From contig CAJTFG010000001.1 in the NCBI GenBank assembly GCA_910575705.1, positions 807,217 through 871,216 of the forward strand: a DNA stretch of 64,000 nt, read 5' to 3'. The notes below the pieces were generated by a model that did no database searches, had not been told where the DNA came from, and was given only the letters and a program-made list of their open reading frames with translations. Both the position numbers and the translations under genes were made by a program. Position 1 is the stretch's first letter. Each line of letters begins with the position of its first letter. Origin of the DNA: Erysipelotrichales bacterium. Its GTDB lineage: Bacteria > Bacillota_I > Bacilli_A > Erysipelotrichales > Erysipelotrichaceae. This document shows positions 19,842 to 28,841 of this stretch, piece after piece.

Positions 19842-20801
19842 ATGCAAAAATTCGAACGTGCAAATTTTGAGATTAAAGAATATGTAGATTCCGATCATTA
19901 TGGTAAGTTTGTATTTGGACCTCTGGAAAGAGGCTTTGGAACAACTATTGGAAATGCACTGAGACGTGTTTTACTCTCCTCTTTACCGGGAGCTGCCGTA
20001 TTTTCAATTAAGGTTGATGGCGTGTATCATGAATTCACTGCCATTCCGGGAATTGTAGAAGACGTGACATCTATTATCTTGAATATCAAAACATTGATCA
20101 TGGAAATTCAGGATGATGAAGTGTATACGCTACGTATCTCAAAACAGGGGCCGGGAACGGTAACTGGTGCTGATATCATATGTCCGGAAGGCGTTACGAT
20201 GCTCAGTCAGGATACACATATTTGTACACTGGAAGAGGGCGGTTCTTTGGAAATGGAACTGCAGGCACGCATTGGACGTGGATATGTCAGTGCTGATACA
20301 AATAAATCACTGTATCAGACACCGAATCAACCTTTGGGTACAATTTATACAGATAGTATTTATACTCCGATTGAAAAGGTATCTTATAATGTAGAACCTG
20401 CCCGTGTTGGACAGGATGCAAAATATGATAAAGTCGTTTTGGAGATCTGGACCGATGGTTCTATCAGTCCGGCAGAATCCATTGCGATGGCAAGTAAGAT
20501 TCTGATCGATCATTTGGAACTTCTCACAAGCGTTCATGAGCAGGTAAATGATCTGGATTCCGTTATGAAAGAAGCACAGGGTGAAACCCAGAACAAAGGG
20601 CTTGTCATGATGATTGAAGATCTCGATCTGTCCGTTCGCTCTTATAACTGCTTAAAGCGTGCTGGTATTCAGACGGTAGAAGAGCTGACACAGAGAACAG
20701 AAGACGAAATGATGAGAGTCAGAAACTTAGGAAAGAAGTCATTAAAAGAAGTGAAAGATAAGATTTATGATTTAGGTCTTAGCTTTAAATCATACGAATA
20801 G
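19842..20801 (+). CDS. rpoA: RNA polymerase alpha subunit
   Basis: A 319-residue alpha subunit. The N-terminal assembly domain (residues 1 to about 230) contains the GNALRRVLLSSLPG dimer segment; the C-terminal DNA- and activator-binding domain ends VRNLGKKSLKEVKDKI. GAGGAGGT lies 6 bases before ATG 19842; a longer in-frame start at 19827 has no ribosome site. Confidence 0.97.
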   Translation: MQKFERANFEIKEYVDSDHYGKFVFGPLERGFGTTIGNALRRVLLSSLPGAAVFSIKVDGVYHEFTAIPGIVEDVTSIILNIKTLIMEIQDDEVYTLRISKQGPGTVTGADIICPEGVTMLSQDTHICTLEEGGSLEMELQARIGRGYVSADTNKSLYQTPNQPLGTIYTDSIYTPIEKVSYNVEPARVGQDAKYDKVVLEIWTDGSISPAESIAMASKILIDHLELLTSVHEQVNDLDSVMKEAQGETQNKGLVMMIEDLDLSVRSYNCLKRAGIQTVEELTQRTEDEMMRVRNLGKKSLKEVKDKIYDLGLSFKSYE

Positions 20802-20823
20802 CATCACAAGGAGGATATAACCA

Positions 20824-21189
20824 ATGTGGAATCGTAAATTAGGACGTACTGCTGATCACCGCAAGGCGATGTTCCGTAACCTTGCTACTTCTTTGATCAT
20901 CAAAGGTCAGGTAGAAACTACGGAAATGAAAGCGAAAGAGTTACGTACAATTGCTGATGAACTGGTTACGTTGGCAAAACGCGGAGATCTGCATGCACGC
21001 CGTCAGGCTGCTGCATTCGTTCGTGATGTTGTTGCTGATGAAACAACCGGACAGACAGCTTTACAGAAGTTATTTACTGAAATTGGTCCCGCATATGCAG
21101 ATCGTAATGGCGGATATACTCGTGTTATCAAAACGAGAGTACGCCGCGGAGATGCTGCACCGATGGCCATCATTGAATTTGTAAAATAA
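20824..21189 (+). CDS. rplQ: 50S ribosomal protein L17
   Basis: A 121-residue L17 beginning [20 protein letters not shown], with the C-terminal block [27 protein letters not shown]. Last ribosomal gene of the operon, followed by a strong terminator. ATG preceded by AAGGAGG. Confidence 0.97.
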   Translation: MWNRKLGRTADHRKAMFRNLATSLIIKGQVETTEMKAKELRTIADELVTLAKRGDLHARRQAAAFVRDVVADETTGQTALQKLFTEIGPAYADRNGGYTRVIKTRVRRGDAAPMAIIEFVK

Positions 21190-21191
21190 TG

Positions 21192-21219
21192 AAAACATCG
21201 CTGAAAAGCGATGTTTTTT
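21192..21219 (+). terminator. Terminator of the S10-spc-alpha operon
   Basis: ACATCGCT and AGCGATGT form an 8-bp stem with a GAAA loop and six T after it. Confidence 0.9.
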
Positions 21220-21250
21220 ATGATCTGTCTATAAATATGAAAAGCATTCT

Positions 21251-21279
21251 TGCGCTTTTTTCAGATTATATTTATAATT
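21251..21279 (+). promoter_or_regulatory. Promoter of trmR
   Basis: TTGCGC (21251-21256), 17 bases, TATAAT (21274-21279). Confidence 0.7.
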
Positions 21280-21338
21280 TAACTGTCGTTATTTCCTTGG
21301 AAATAGCATTACCTTAGTAATTAGGAAGAATGAGATAT

Positions 21339-21926
21339 ATGAAAACGATAAAAGAACTGGAAGATTACGCACAAGAGAACCGTATCCCTATCATGCAGCA
21401 GGAGGGAATGGACTTTCTTTGTACGTTTATTGCGGAGCATGACTGTAAGAATATTCTGGAGATCGGAAGTGCTATCGGTTACTCGGCGATCCGTACGGCT
21501 TTGGCAAACCCGCAAAGTAAGATCATCACATTGGAAAGAGATGAAGAACGATATCGCATGGCAATAGAAAATATTCACGATTTTCATTTGGAGGATCAGA
21601 TTGAAATTCATCTGTGTGATGCCTTGGAATATACGACAGAAGAGATGTTTGATCTTATTTTCATCGATGCTGCGAAAGCGCAGTACATTAAATTTTTTGA
21701 ACGCTATGAACATAATCTGAAACCGGGAGGGCATATTATAAGTGATAATTTGGAGTTTCACGGATATGTGGAACATCCGGAGACGGTAATCTCACGAAAC
21801 CTGCGGCAGCTTGTAAAAAAAATCAAAAAGTATATCGTTTATTTGGAAGCAAAGGATTCATTTGAAACGATATTTTTAAAAATTGGAGACGGGGTAGCGG
21901 TGAGTCACAAAAAAAGTCAAAAATAA
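21339..21926 (+). CDS. trmR: O-methyltransferase, probable tRNA 5-hydroxyuridine methyltransferase TrmR
   Basis: A 195-residue class I SAM-dependent methyltransferase of the small O-methyltransferase (YrrM/TrmR) family. SAM motif I is ILEIGSAIGYSAI, the acidic post-I residue is in ITLERD, and FIDAAKAQY with DNLEFHGYV carries the metal ligands. In Bacillus the homologue makes mo5U34 in tRNA. ATG at 21339 is preferred because AGGAAG (21323-21328) lies 10 bases before it; the ATG at 21330 abuts that site. Substrate is by family. Confidence 0.8.
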   Translation: MKTIKELEDYAQENRIPIMQQEGMDFLCTFIAEHDCKNILEIGSAIGYSAIRTALANPQSKIITLERDEERYRMAIENIHDFHLEDQIEIHLCDALEYTTEEMFDLIFIDAAKAQYIKFFERYEHNLKPGGHIISDNLEFHGYVEHPETVISRNLRQLVKKIKKYIVYLEAKDSFETIFLKIGDGVAVSHKKSQK

Positions 21927-21982
21927 GCTTTTATCTACACTATTTTGTGGTACAATAAAAATAAGAAAGCGGTGATTATATC

Positions 21983-22819
21983 ATGAAAAAATTAATACCT
22001 ACATTGGCTGTATTAGGCAGTGCAGTTGCCTTTGCCATTTATAAATTAAAAAAGGATGAGCAGAAGCAATTGACGGAGTTGGATCAGGACTTGTTGGAAG
22101 ATGACGGTGGGGATACGGATGAAATTATTCATCTGACGCCTAAAAACGAGGCGCACACCGAGGAAGAGGTGTTTCCCAGGCCCAGCTCAGAAATAGAGGA
22201 GCTTTTATCTGAACAGGAAGAGATAAAAGAAGTGCCGGCTGCAATGCCTGAGGAAGAAAACGAATCTGTGTATCATGAAGAGCAGTTGGCGGAAGCTCTG
22301 CAATCTTTGAAGGAACAAGTAGAAGAAGTGAATACCACAGATGATATCCGACAGGCTATTGAAGAAGCCATCCATGAAAGTCAAAATGAAGAAGTGGAAG
22401 AGACGGAGACAGATGAGAAGGAAGAAGCCCCTGCTTTGAATGAAGAGATAGATACGGAAGATGAAGATGATTACAATGAAGAATATCCGCATCTTACGAA
22501 CACTTTGGTTGAAGATATCAATCAGATGACGCAGGAAGCGATGGATTCATTGGAAAATGACGGCGATGTTCATGAACATGAACGACCGGTTCAGCATATG
22601 GTATCTTTCGGTAGCATGGAGGATCTGGATAATTTTAAGAATAAAGTTATCAATAAAGGATTCGTCATTACCAAGGGTGAGGGTGATATGGATCTGGTTG
22701 TTTTGCATATATCATCGATTGATAAGGTAAAACTGGTTTCCAATATCTTGTATCTGGCTGATCAGGCATATGCCAATAATGGCGAATATAAGGGTTGGCA
22801 AAGTAAAGTTAGTTATTAA
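21983..22819 (+). CDS. Membrane-anchored acidic protein with RraB-like C-terminal domain
   Basis: A 278-residue protein. Residues 1-24 form a short hydrophobic anchor (LIPTLAVLGSAVAFAIY) followed by lysines, so the body should face the cytoplasm. Residues about 25-200 are extremely acidic and low in complexity. Residues about 205-278 look folded: VSFGSMEDLDNFKNKVINKG and the end NNGEYKGWQSKVSY resemble RraB, the inhibitor of RNase E, whose family also ends in a GGEYDGW motif. An anchored RraB-like domain could act on a membrane RNase; this is inference. Own promoter region has TACAAT at 21951; terminator at 22818. Confidence 0.6.
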   Translation: MKKLIPTLAVLGSAVAFAIYKLKKDEQKQLTELDQDLLEDDGGDTDEIIHLTPKNEAHTEEEVFPRPSSEIEELLSEQEEIKEVPAAMPEEENESVYHEEQLAEALQSLKEQVEEVNTTDDIRQAIEEAIHESQNEEVEETETDEKEEAPALNEEIDTEDEDDYNEEYPHLTNTLVEDINQMTQEAMDSLENDGDVHEHERPVQHMVSFGSMEDLDNFKNKVINKGFVITKGEGDMDLVVLHISSIDKVKLVSNILYLADQAYANNGEYKGWQSKVSY

Positions 22820-22842
22820 AAGCGGAATATCCGCTTTTTTAT
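22818..22842 (+). terminator. Terminator
   Basis: AAAAGCGGA (22818-22826) and TCCGCTTTT (22830-22838) with a 3-base loop and trailing T. Confidence 0.85.
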
Positions 22843-22858
22843 GTTTTACATGATATAG

Positions 22859-22887
22859 TTGAAATTACATTTTTGAAATCATATAAT
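22859..22887 (+). promoter_or_regulatory. Promoter of the membrane protein gene at 22909
   Basis: TTGAAA (22859-22864), 17 bases, TATAAT (22882-22887). Confidence 0.75.
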
Positions 22888-22908
22888 AGGAGCATTGAGA
22901 GGTTGCCT

Positions 22909-24213
22909 ATGCTGCAGAAAAGATTCAATTTCATCACGATGTTTTTAACCGGAATTTTTTTTACTGTCCTCGGATGGAGCTTGATACTGCATCATATGGA
23001 ACCATGGGATTGGGTATATATAATGTTTGTATTCGGAATGTATGGCACGGCGATATTGCGTTTCTTGGATCTTTTGATTAATTTTCCCAAGTTATCGCAT
23101 CGCTTCATGAAATTTATGGACATTGTATTTTGGCTGATGATTGGCATACTTTCTTCTTCCGGTCCTCATATTTTTCGTGCGGTGATGCCGCGTATCGTAG
23201 GTTGCTGGATCGCACTTCATGCGGTTGTGAAAGCGATCGTCCTCTACATTAAAATAAAAGATGATCTGCCGGGGCGCTTACGTCTGATACTACTGTTTTT
23301 CTTTGATTTTATCATGGCGTGCATTCTTCTTTTTCAGCCGAATAAGCAGATGTATCTTATTTCATATGGCGTAGGGATCTATTTGATGATTTACGGAGTT
23401 AATGTTTTATGGAATTTCTTTCGAGAGTTTCTTCCGCAAAACAGCGGTGCACGGCTTGATCAGAAACTGCGTTTGGCAGTTCCTCCCTTTTTAGCCGCTA
23501 TCATTCCCCCCACTTTGATGCATACCATTTTAGATAAAGATGATGAGGAAACAGCCAGAGAAGAGTTTAATGCTTATAAATCGCATCTGCATACCGATTT
23601 GGAAGTCATGATCCATTTGGCACCGAGCGGTCCCGCTATGTTGGGACACATGGATATTATATATAAGGATACGGTCATATCTTATGGGTGCTACGATCCT
23701 CATACGCGAAGATTGGCCGGAGCAATGGGAGACGGTGTGATTTTGACAGCACCTCGGAATTCATATATTCGCAACTGTTTGGAGAATGAAAACAAGGTGC
23801 TGGTAGGATTTGGGATTTCTTTGCGGGATGAGCAAAGGGTTCGCATGGAGCGAAAGATGAAAGAATTATGGGAAGAGGTCGTTGACTTTTTTAGTGATGA
23901 ACAGCTTTATCAGAAAGGAATGTTGGATCAGCAAAACAGAGACGATTACATATCACGCGTAACAAGGCATGTGCCGGGAGCGCATTTTTATAAAACGACG
24001 AATGAAAAGCTGAAGACATTTTTTGTCTTATCTAGTAACTGTGTATATTTTGCACATCAGATTTTAAAGGAGATCGGTTTGAATTTGTTTGATTTAAGCG
24101 GTATTATCTCGCCGGGTTCTTATTTTGACTTTTTAAACAAACAATTTAAAAGTGACAGGAGTTTCGTGATTCATAGAAAAGTTTACCGTAAGCGGGACAC
24201 AGGTGTAATGTAG
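22909..24213 (+). CDS. Membrane protein with permuted papain-like (NlpC/P60 superfamily) tail
   Basis: A 434-residue protein. Residues 1 to about 200 hold six to seven hydrophobic helices, some paired like DUF308/HdeD. The soluble C-terminal half begins HTDLEVMIHLAPSGPAMLGH MDIIY; a glycine-histidine strand (GHMDIIYKDTVISYG) followed about 150 residues later by SSNCVYFAHQILKEIG follows the His-then-Cys order of permuted NlpC/P60 enzymes (YiiX/LRAT class). That class cleaves amide or ester bonds in peptidoglycan or lipids. Start ATG 22909 is chosen for GAGAGG 6 bases upstream; an in-frame TTG at 22873 lies before the -10 box. Function is inferred. Confidence 0.55.
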   Translation: MLQKRFNFITMFLTGIFFTVLGWSLILHHMEPWDWVYIMFVFGMYGTAILRFLDLLINFPKLSHRFMKFMDIVFWLMIGILSSSGPHIFRAVMPRIVGCWIALHAVVKAIVLYIKIKDDLPGRLRLILLFFFDFIMACILLFQPNKQMYLISYGVGIYLMIYGVNVLWNFFREFLPQNSGARLDQKLRLAVPPFLAAIIPPTLMHTILDKDDEETAREEFNAYKSHLHTDLEVMIHLAPSGPAMLGHMDIIYKDTVISYGCYDPHTRRLAGAMGDGVILTAPRNSYIRNCLENENKVLVGFGISLRDEQRVRMERKMKELWEEVVDFFSDEQLYQKGMLDQQNRDDYISRVTRHVPGAHFYKTTNEKLKTFFVLSSNCVYFAHQILKEIGLNLFDLSGIISPGSYFDFLNKQFKSDRSFVIHRKVYRKRDTGVM

Positions 24214-24215
24214 CG

Positions 24216-24244
24216 TTGTTTTCCGCCCTTTTTCGTTGTATAAT
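24216..24244 (+). promoter_or_regulatory. Promoter of the ecfA1-ecfA2-ecfT-truA operon
   Basis: TTGTTT (24216-24221), 17 bases, TATAAT (24239-24244), starting 3 bases after the previous stop codon. Confidence 0.7.
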
Positions 24245-24266
24245 AAGATGGCTTCGAGGTGATGGA

Positions 24267-25094
24267 ATGGAGAAAATTAAATTTGAACATGTGTCTTATT
24301 CCTATGATCATGAGACAAACGCGATCGATGATGTTTCCTTTGAAATAGAGGAAGGCAGCTACACGGCGATCATCGGTCATAATGGCAGCGGTAAGTCTAC
24401 GATCGCTAAGCTGATGATCGATTTGCTGGAGAGGGATAAGGGAAATATATATATAGATAAAATGGAATTGTGTGATGAGACCTTATTTGCGATACGCGAT
24501 AAAATTGGTATTGTCTTTCAAAATCCGGATAATCAGTTCATCGGGGCAACGGTTGCAGATGATATTGCTTTCGGATTAGAAAATCATCAGGTGGAAAGTG
24601 AACGGATGCAGGAGATCATCGACCGTTTTGCGGCGAAAGTGAATATGACCAAATATATGCAGAGCGAGCCGACGAAACTTTCCGGCGGGCAGAAACAGCG
24701 TGTGGCGATTGCCGGTGTCTTAGCGATGGCACCGTCGATTCTCATATTCGATGAGGCTACTTCTATGCTGGATCCGCAAGGAAAAGCGGAGATCAATCAC
24801 CTGATACAGGAGATTCATAAAGAGAACAAATTAACCATCATCTCTATTACGCATGATATCGAAGAAGTTGCACATGCTGATCATGTCATTGTCTTAGATA
24901 AAGGAAAGGTCGTCATGCAGGGATCGCCGGTTGATGTTTTAAAAAGAGAACAGCAGCTTATCGATCTTCGCTTGGATATTCCTTTCTCTATGAAATTTTT
25001 AAAGGAGTTGCATGCGCATAATATAAAAACGAAACAATGCATTACAATGGAAGGGCTGGTGGATGAGTTATGCCGATTGCATTCAAAGATGTAA
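24267..25094 (+). CDS. ecfA1: ECF transporter ATPase EcfA1
   Basis: A 275-residue ABC ATPase of a Group II energy-coupling-factor transporter. Walker A GHNGSGKST (about 35-43), Q-loop FQNPDNQFIGATVADDIAFG (typical of EcfA1), signature LSGGQKQRV, Walker B ILIFDEAT. With EcfA2 and EcfT it energises several vitamin-binding S subunits; three S genes lie in this window. ATG 24267 follows GAGGTGAT. Overlaps ecfA2 by 25 bases. Confidence 0.95.
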   Translation: MEKIKFEHVSYSYDHETNAIDDVSFEIEEGSYTAIIGHNGSGKSTIAKLMIDLLERDKGNIYIDKMELCDETLFAIRDKIGIVFQNPDNQFIGATVADDIAFGLENHQVESERMQEIIDRFAAKVNMTKYMQSEPTKLSGGQKQRVAIAGVLAMAPSILIFDEATSMLDPQGKAEINHLIQEIHKENKLTIISITHDIEEVAHADHVIVLDKGKVVMQGSPVDVLKREQQLIDLRLDIPFSMKFLKELHAHNIKTKQCITMEGLVDELCRLHSKM

Positions 25095-25930
25095 GTCATA
25101 TTTATAATGCAGATTCGCCATTTTCCTATGTAGCGCTTGATCATATCGATCTGGAAATCGCCGAAGGGTCGATCACGGCGATTATCGGAGAAACCGGTAG
25201 TGGTAAGTCGACGCTCGTCCAGCATTTAAATGCGTTGTTGCTGCCGACACAGGGGGAGCTGCAAGTATTGGATCAATGCATTGACAGTAAGCAGAAACCT
25301 AAAAATTTAAAACAGCTTCGAAAAAATGTAGGGTTGGTATTTCAGTTTCCGGAATACCAGCTGTTTGAAGAAACCATTATAAAAGACGTATGCTTTGGAC
25401 CAAAGAATTTTGGTGTTCAGGAAGAAGAAGCGATTCAACGCGCAAAGGAAATTTTAAAGGTTTGCGGACTGGATGACAGCTATTTGGAGAAGTCACCGTT
25501 TGACCTGTCCGGCGGGCAGAAACGACGGGTAGCGATTGCGGGGATATTGGCGATGGATCCATCCGTATTGGTCCTGGATGAGCCGACGGCCGGTCTGGAT
25601 CCGCAAGGTGCTAAAGAGATGATGGAACTGTTTGTACAGATGAACCGCGTTTATCATAAAACGGTTTTGATCGTTACGCATGACATGGAGCATGTGTTGT
25701 CTTATTGTGATCAGGTAGTTGTTATCCGTGACGGTCATATGGAGCGCGCATGTGGCGTAAAAGAGTTTTTCAGTGACATTCGTCTGCTTCGTGAACTCAG
25801 GATCAATCCTCCTGCTGTTATACAGTTGAGAGAACGTTTGCGATCAGAAGGATTTGCGATCGATCCTTCTATCATCGATATAAAGCAGTTGGCAGAAGCG
25901 GTTGCCTCAGAGGTGAAGCATCATGAATAA
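25070..25930 (+). CDS. ecfA2: ECF transporter ATPase EcfA2
   Basis: A 286-residue second ATPase: Walker A GETGSGKST, FQFPEYQLFEETIIKDVCFGP (EcfA2-type Q-loop), LSGGQKRRVAIAG, Walker B VLVLDEPTAGLDP. It starts inside ecfA1 and overlaps ecfT by 8 bases, so the three are translationally coupled. Confidence 0.95.
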   Translation: MPIAFKDVSHIYNADSPFSYVALDHIDLEIAEGSITAIIGETGSGKSTLVQHLNALLLPTQGELQVLDQCIDSKQKPKNLKQLRKNVGLVFQFPEYQLFEETIIKDVCFGPKNFGVQEEEAIQRAKEILKVCGLDDSYLEKSPFDLSGGQKRRVAIAGILAMDPSVLVLDEPTAGLDPQGAKEMMELFVQMNRVYHKTVLIVTHDMEHVLSYCDQVVVIRDGHMERACGVKEFFSDIRLLRELRINPPAVIQLRERLRSEGFAIDPSIIDIKQLAEAVASEVKHHE

Positions 25931-26747
25931 TATTGCGTTAGGCAGATACCTGCCCTTAGATTCTGTCATTCACCGTATGGATCCGCGGGCTAAGATCGGT
26001 GCTATGCTGTTGCTGATGATCGCTATATTTATTCCGGCTGGCTATACCGGATATATGGTCATTGGCGTTGCGGTCGTATTGGCAGCCTTATTGGCAAAGT
26101 TGAAATTTAGTTTTTTATGGCGTTCGATGAAACCGATGTTATTTATGTTGGTATTTTTGTTGATCATCAATATCTTGATCGTCAAGGAAGGCTTTGTGAT
26201 CTTGCAAATCGGTAGTTTTGCGGTTTACAGCGAAGCGATTATGCAAACTTTATATATCGTTATTCGACTGATGCTGATGATCATGATCACAACGATTCTT
26301 ACAGCGACGACAAAACCTCTTGATCTTACATTGGGAATTGAAGATCTTTTAAAACCATTTCAGGTGATTCATGTACCTTCGCATGAAATTGCTATGATCA
26401 TTTCTTTGGCTTTGCGTTTTATTCCGACTTTGATCGAAGAAACACAGAGGATCATGAAAGCGCAGGCTTCCCGTGGTGTCGACATGGAGGAAGGATCATT
26501 GAAAGAGAAAGTCATGGGGATCTTATCCTTGATCGTGCCTCTGTTCGTTTCTGCTTTTCAGCGTGCGGATGAGCTTGCGAATGCTATGGAGGCGCGCGGA
26601 TATATTCCGAATAAAAAAAGAACACGGTATAAGCAGCTGAAAATGGCAGGGAAGGATTATATTCTTTTACTGATATCCGTTTGTATTTTGGCTTTTATGA
26701 TCAGTATCCAACTGGATATTCTGCCGTTTACGGTGGATTGGATATGA
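25923..26747 (+). CDS. ecfT: ECF transporter transmembrane subunit EcfT
   Basis: A 274-residue membrane protein with four to five helices and the two coupling motifs of the family, QASRGVD and AMEARGY, that dock on EcfA1/A2. It is the shared scaffold for S components. Stop overlaps the truA ATG. Confidence 0.95.
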   Translation: MNNIALGRYLPLDSVIHRMDPRAKIGAMLLLMIAIFIPAGYTGYMVIGVAVVLAALLAKLKFSFLWRSMKPMLFMLVFLLIINILIVKEGFVILQIGSFAVYSEAIMQTLYIVIRLMLMIMITTILTATTKPLDLTLGIEDLLKPFQVIHVPSHEIAMIISLALRFIPTLIEETQRIMKAQASRGVDMEEGSLKEKVMGILSLIVPLFVSAFQRADELANAMEARGYIPNKKRTRYKQLKMAGKDYILLLISVCILAFMISIQLDILPFTVDWI

Positions 26748-27490
26748 GATATAAAGCCATAGTAAGTTATGATGGAAGCCGTTATATCGGCTGGCAGAAG
26801 CAGCCAAAACCGAATACGATTCAGGAGACGATCGAGAAGGCGCTTTTGTCTATGCACCATCACCCGGTCAGCATTACCGCCAGCGGCAGAACGGATACAG
26901 GAGTACATGCGGTAGCACAGGTATTTCATTTTGACAGTGAGATGATGATTGACAGTGAGCATTGGCAGCGGGCGTTGAATGCACTTCTGCCTAAAGATAT
27001 CCGTATTCAGCGGGTGGATGTGGCCGCTGATGATTTTCATGCGCGCTTTGATGTCGTCAGCAAGCGGTATGATTATCTGGTAACGGATCAGATGAAAAAT
27101 CCTTTTTTGGAGAATTATATGGCAAAAGTACGCCATTGTTTGGATGTGGAGTATATGAGAGAGTGTGCACAGGTCTTTGTCGGCACACATGATTTCACAA
27201 CATTTACGAGCAATAAGATCGATTCCCGCAAAGATCGCGTAAAGACGATCAGCCGTATAGAACTCATTCAGGAAGATGGATATCTTCGAATGGTTTTTAT
27301 CGGCAGCGGTTTTTTGCGCTATATGGTAAGGATGCTGGCGCAAACGCTTATAGAAGCCGGAAAACATAAGATATCAAAAGAGGAGATCCAATATATGCTG
27401 GATGGCAGAAGCAAGCATTTATGCCGTTATAAGGCTGTGGCAAACGGGTTGTATTTAATGGAAGTGTACTATGGAGGTAAGCGGGAATGA
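26744..27490 (+). CDS. truA: tRNA pseudouridine(38-40) synthase TruA
   Basis: A 248-residue TruA. The catalytic aspartate lies in SGRTDTGVHA; YDGSRYIGWQKQP and FIGSGFLRYMVRMLA are typical. It modifies U38-U40 in many tRNAs. The ATG at 26744 overlaps the ecfT stop (4 bases) and the gene is conserved next to ecfT in Firmicutes. Overlaps the next gene by 4 bases. Confidence 0.95.
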   Translation: MRYKAIVSYDGSRYIGWQKQPKPNTIQETIEKALLSMHHHPVSITASGRTDTGVHAVAQVFHFDSEMMIDSEHWQRALNALLPKDIRIQRVDVAADDFHARFDVVSKRYDYLVTDQMKNPFLENYMAKVRHCLDVEYMRECAQVFVGTHDFTTFTSNKIDSRKDRVKTISRIELIQEDGYLRMVFIGSGFLRYMVRMLAQTLIEAGKHKISKEEIQYMLDGRSKHLCRYKAVANGLYLMEVYYGGKRE

Positions 27491-28275
27491 AAGCGAATTA
27501 TCATACGCATACACAGCGCTGTATGCATGCGATCGGAAACGATGAGGAATATGTACTGAGTGCTATCAAAGCCGGCTTTGATGAATTGGGATTTTCTGAT
27601 CACAGTCCATGGAAGTATGATACGAATTTTGTTTCCGGTATGCGGATGCCGCTTTCGCAGTTTGATGATTATTATGAGAGCATTTCTCATTTGAAGGAAA
27701 AATATGCCGATAAGATATCCGTTAAGATCGGATTGGAATGTGAGTATTTTGAAAAGTATATGCCTTGGTTAGAGAACTTTATTCAAGAGAAGAAGCTGGA
27801 TTATATTATTTTTGGGAATCATTATTATCAAAGTGACGAACATGGCATTTATTATGGACGAGCTGTTCGTCAAGAGCGGTATATGAAAGCTTACGTGGAT
27901 GATTGTATTGCGGGGATGAAGACGGGACTGTATTCTTATCTGGCACATCCGGATCTGTTTATGCGCTGTTATGATCGTTGGAATGATTATCTACAAAGCG
28001 AGAGTTACCGTTTATGTAAAGCGGCAAAGGAGCTGAATGTTCCTTTGGAATATAATTTGGCAGGTGCTTTGTATAACGAATGCTATGGAACGAAAAACGG
28101 ATATCCGAATATTGATTTTTTCAAGGTCGCGGCAGAGATCGGAAATGATGTTATCATCGGTCTGGATGCGCATGATAACGAGGATATCGAAAAAGAATGG
28201 TATTATGAGGACGCTGTTCGCGTATTGGATGACTTGGGGATCCACAGGATCGATACGATCCGCTTTTTGAGGTAA
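27487..28275 (+). CDS. PHP-domain phosphatase (histidinol-phosphatase-like)
   Basis: A 262-residue PHP-fold metal hydrolase. The first metal motif is NYHTHTQRC (residues 4-12); others appear in FSDHSPW, LECEYFE, GNHYY, AHPDLF and LDAHDNED. Family members include HisK-type histidinol-phosphate phosphatases, but no other his genes are here, so the substrate may differ. It is tied to truA by a 4-base overlap; the operon seems to end here. Confidence 0.75.
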   Translation: MKANYHTHTQRCMHAIGNDEEYVLSAIKAGFDELGFSDHSPWKYDTNFVSGMRMPLSQFDDYYESISHLKEKYADKISVKIGLECEYFEKYMPWLENFIQEKKLDYIIFGNHYYQSDEHGIYYGRAVRQERYMKAYVDDCIAGMKTGLYSYLAHPDLFMRCYDRWNDYLQSESYRLCKAAKELNVPLEYNLAGALYNECYGTKNGYPNIDFFKVAAEIGNDVIIGLDAHDNEDIEKEWYYEDAVRVLDDLGIHRIDTIRFLR

Positions 28276-28303
28276 TATTTCATCATAAAAATGCATGTTT
28301 ATA

Positions 28304-28332
28304 TTGACTTATGATGAATTTAAAGATAAACT
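28304..28332 (+). promoter_or_regulatory. Promoter of rplM-rpsI
   Basis: TTGACT (28304-28309), 17 bases, TAAACT (28327-28332). Confidence 0.65.
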
Positions 28333-28335
28333 ATT

Positions 28336-28384
28336 AAATAGGCACTTATGCCTTTGTAGCCCCGGAAACTACATTGGAAAGGAA
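28336..28384 (+). promoter_or_regulatory. L13 leader RNA candidate
   Basis: Two small hairpins (AGGC/GCCT near 28340-28353 and GTAG/CTAC near 28356-28372) occupy the leader between promoter and the rplM ribosome site. Firmicutes have an L13 leader family at this exact position that is thought to give feedback control. The sequence match is by position and shape, not computed. Confidence 0.5.
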
Positions 28385-28391
28385 CTATATT

Positions 28392-28829
28392 ATGCGCCAA
28401 ACTACATTTATTAAGCCTGCAGAAGTTGAACGTACATGGTATGTTGTCGATGGAACAGGAAAAACGCTGGGTCGTTTAGCTACGGAAGTGGCAGCGGTAT
28501 TGCGCGGTAAGAATAAGCCGACGTTTACACCGAATGTTGATTGCGGAGATTATGTGATCGTTATCAATGCTGATAAGATCGAACTGACAGGAAACAAATG
28601 GGATGGAAAGAAGTACTATAACCATTCTGGATATGCCGGTGGTCTTCGTGTACGCAGTGCTCGTACGATGAAGGAGAACTATACGGTAGAGTGGGTAGAA
28701 AGAGCTATTCACGGAATGCTTCCGCATACAAAGCTGGGCGATGTACAGCGTAAGCATCTGTTTGTTTATGAAGGCAGTGAACATCCTCATACTGCGCAGA
28801 AGCCAGTTGTGATGGAAATTAAAGGATAG
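28392..28829 (+). CDS. rplM: 50S ribosomal protein L13
   Basis: A 145-residue L13 starting [41 protein letters not shown] and [10 protein letters not shown] are family blocks. Early 50S assembly protein. ATG 28392 follows GAAAGGA; an in-frame TTG at 28374 lies in the leader hairpin. Confidence 0.96.
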   Translation: MRQTTFIKPAEVERTWYVVDGTGKTLGRLATEVAAVLRGKNKPTFTPNVDCGDYVIVINADKIELTGNKWDGKKYYNHSGYAGGLRVRSARTMKENYTVEWVERAIHGMLPHTKLGDVQRKHLFVYEGSEHPHTAQKPVVMEIKG

Positions 28830-28841
28830 GAGGAATAAAAG

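Noticed and set aside
26657-27367. 236-codon open frame opposite ecfT/truA
   Set aside because: Antisense to two clearly real coupled genes.
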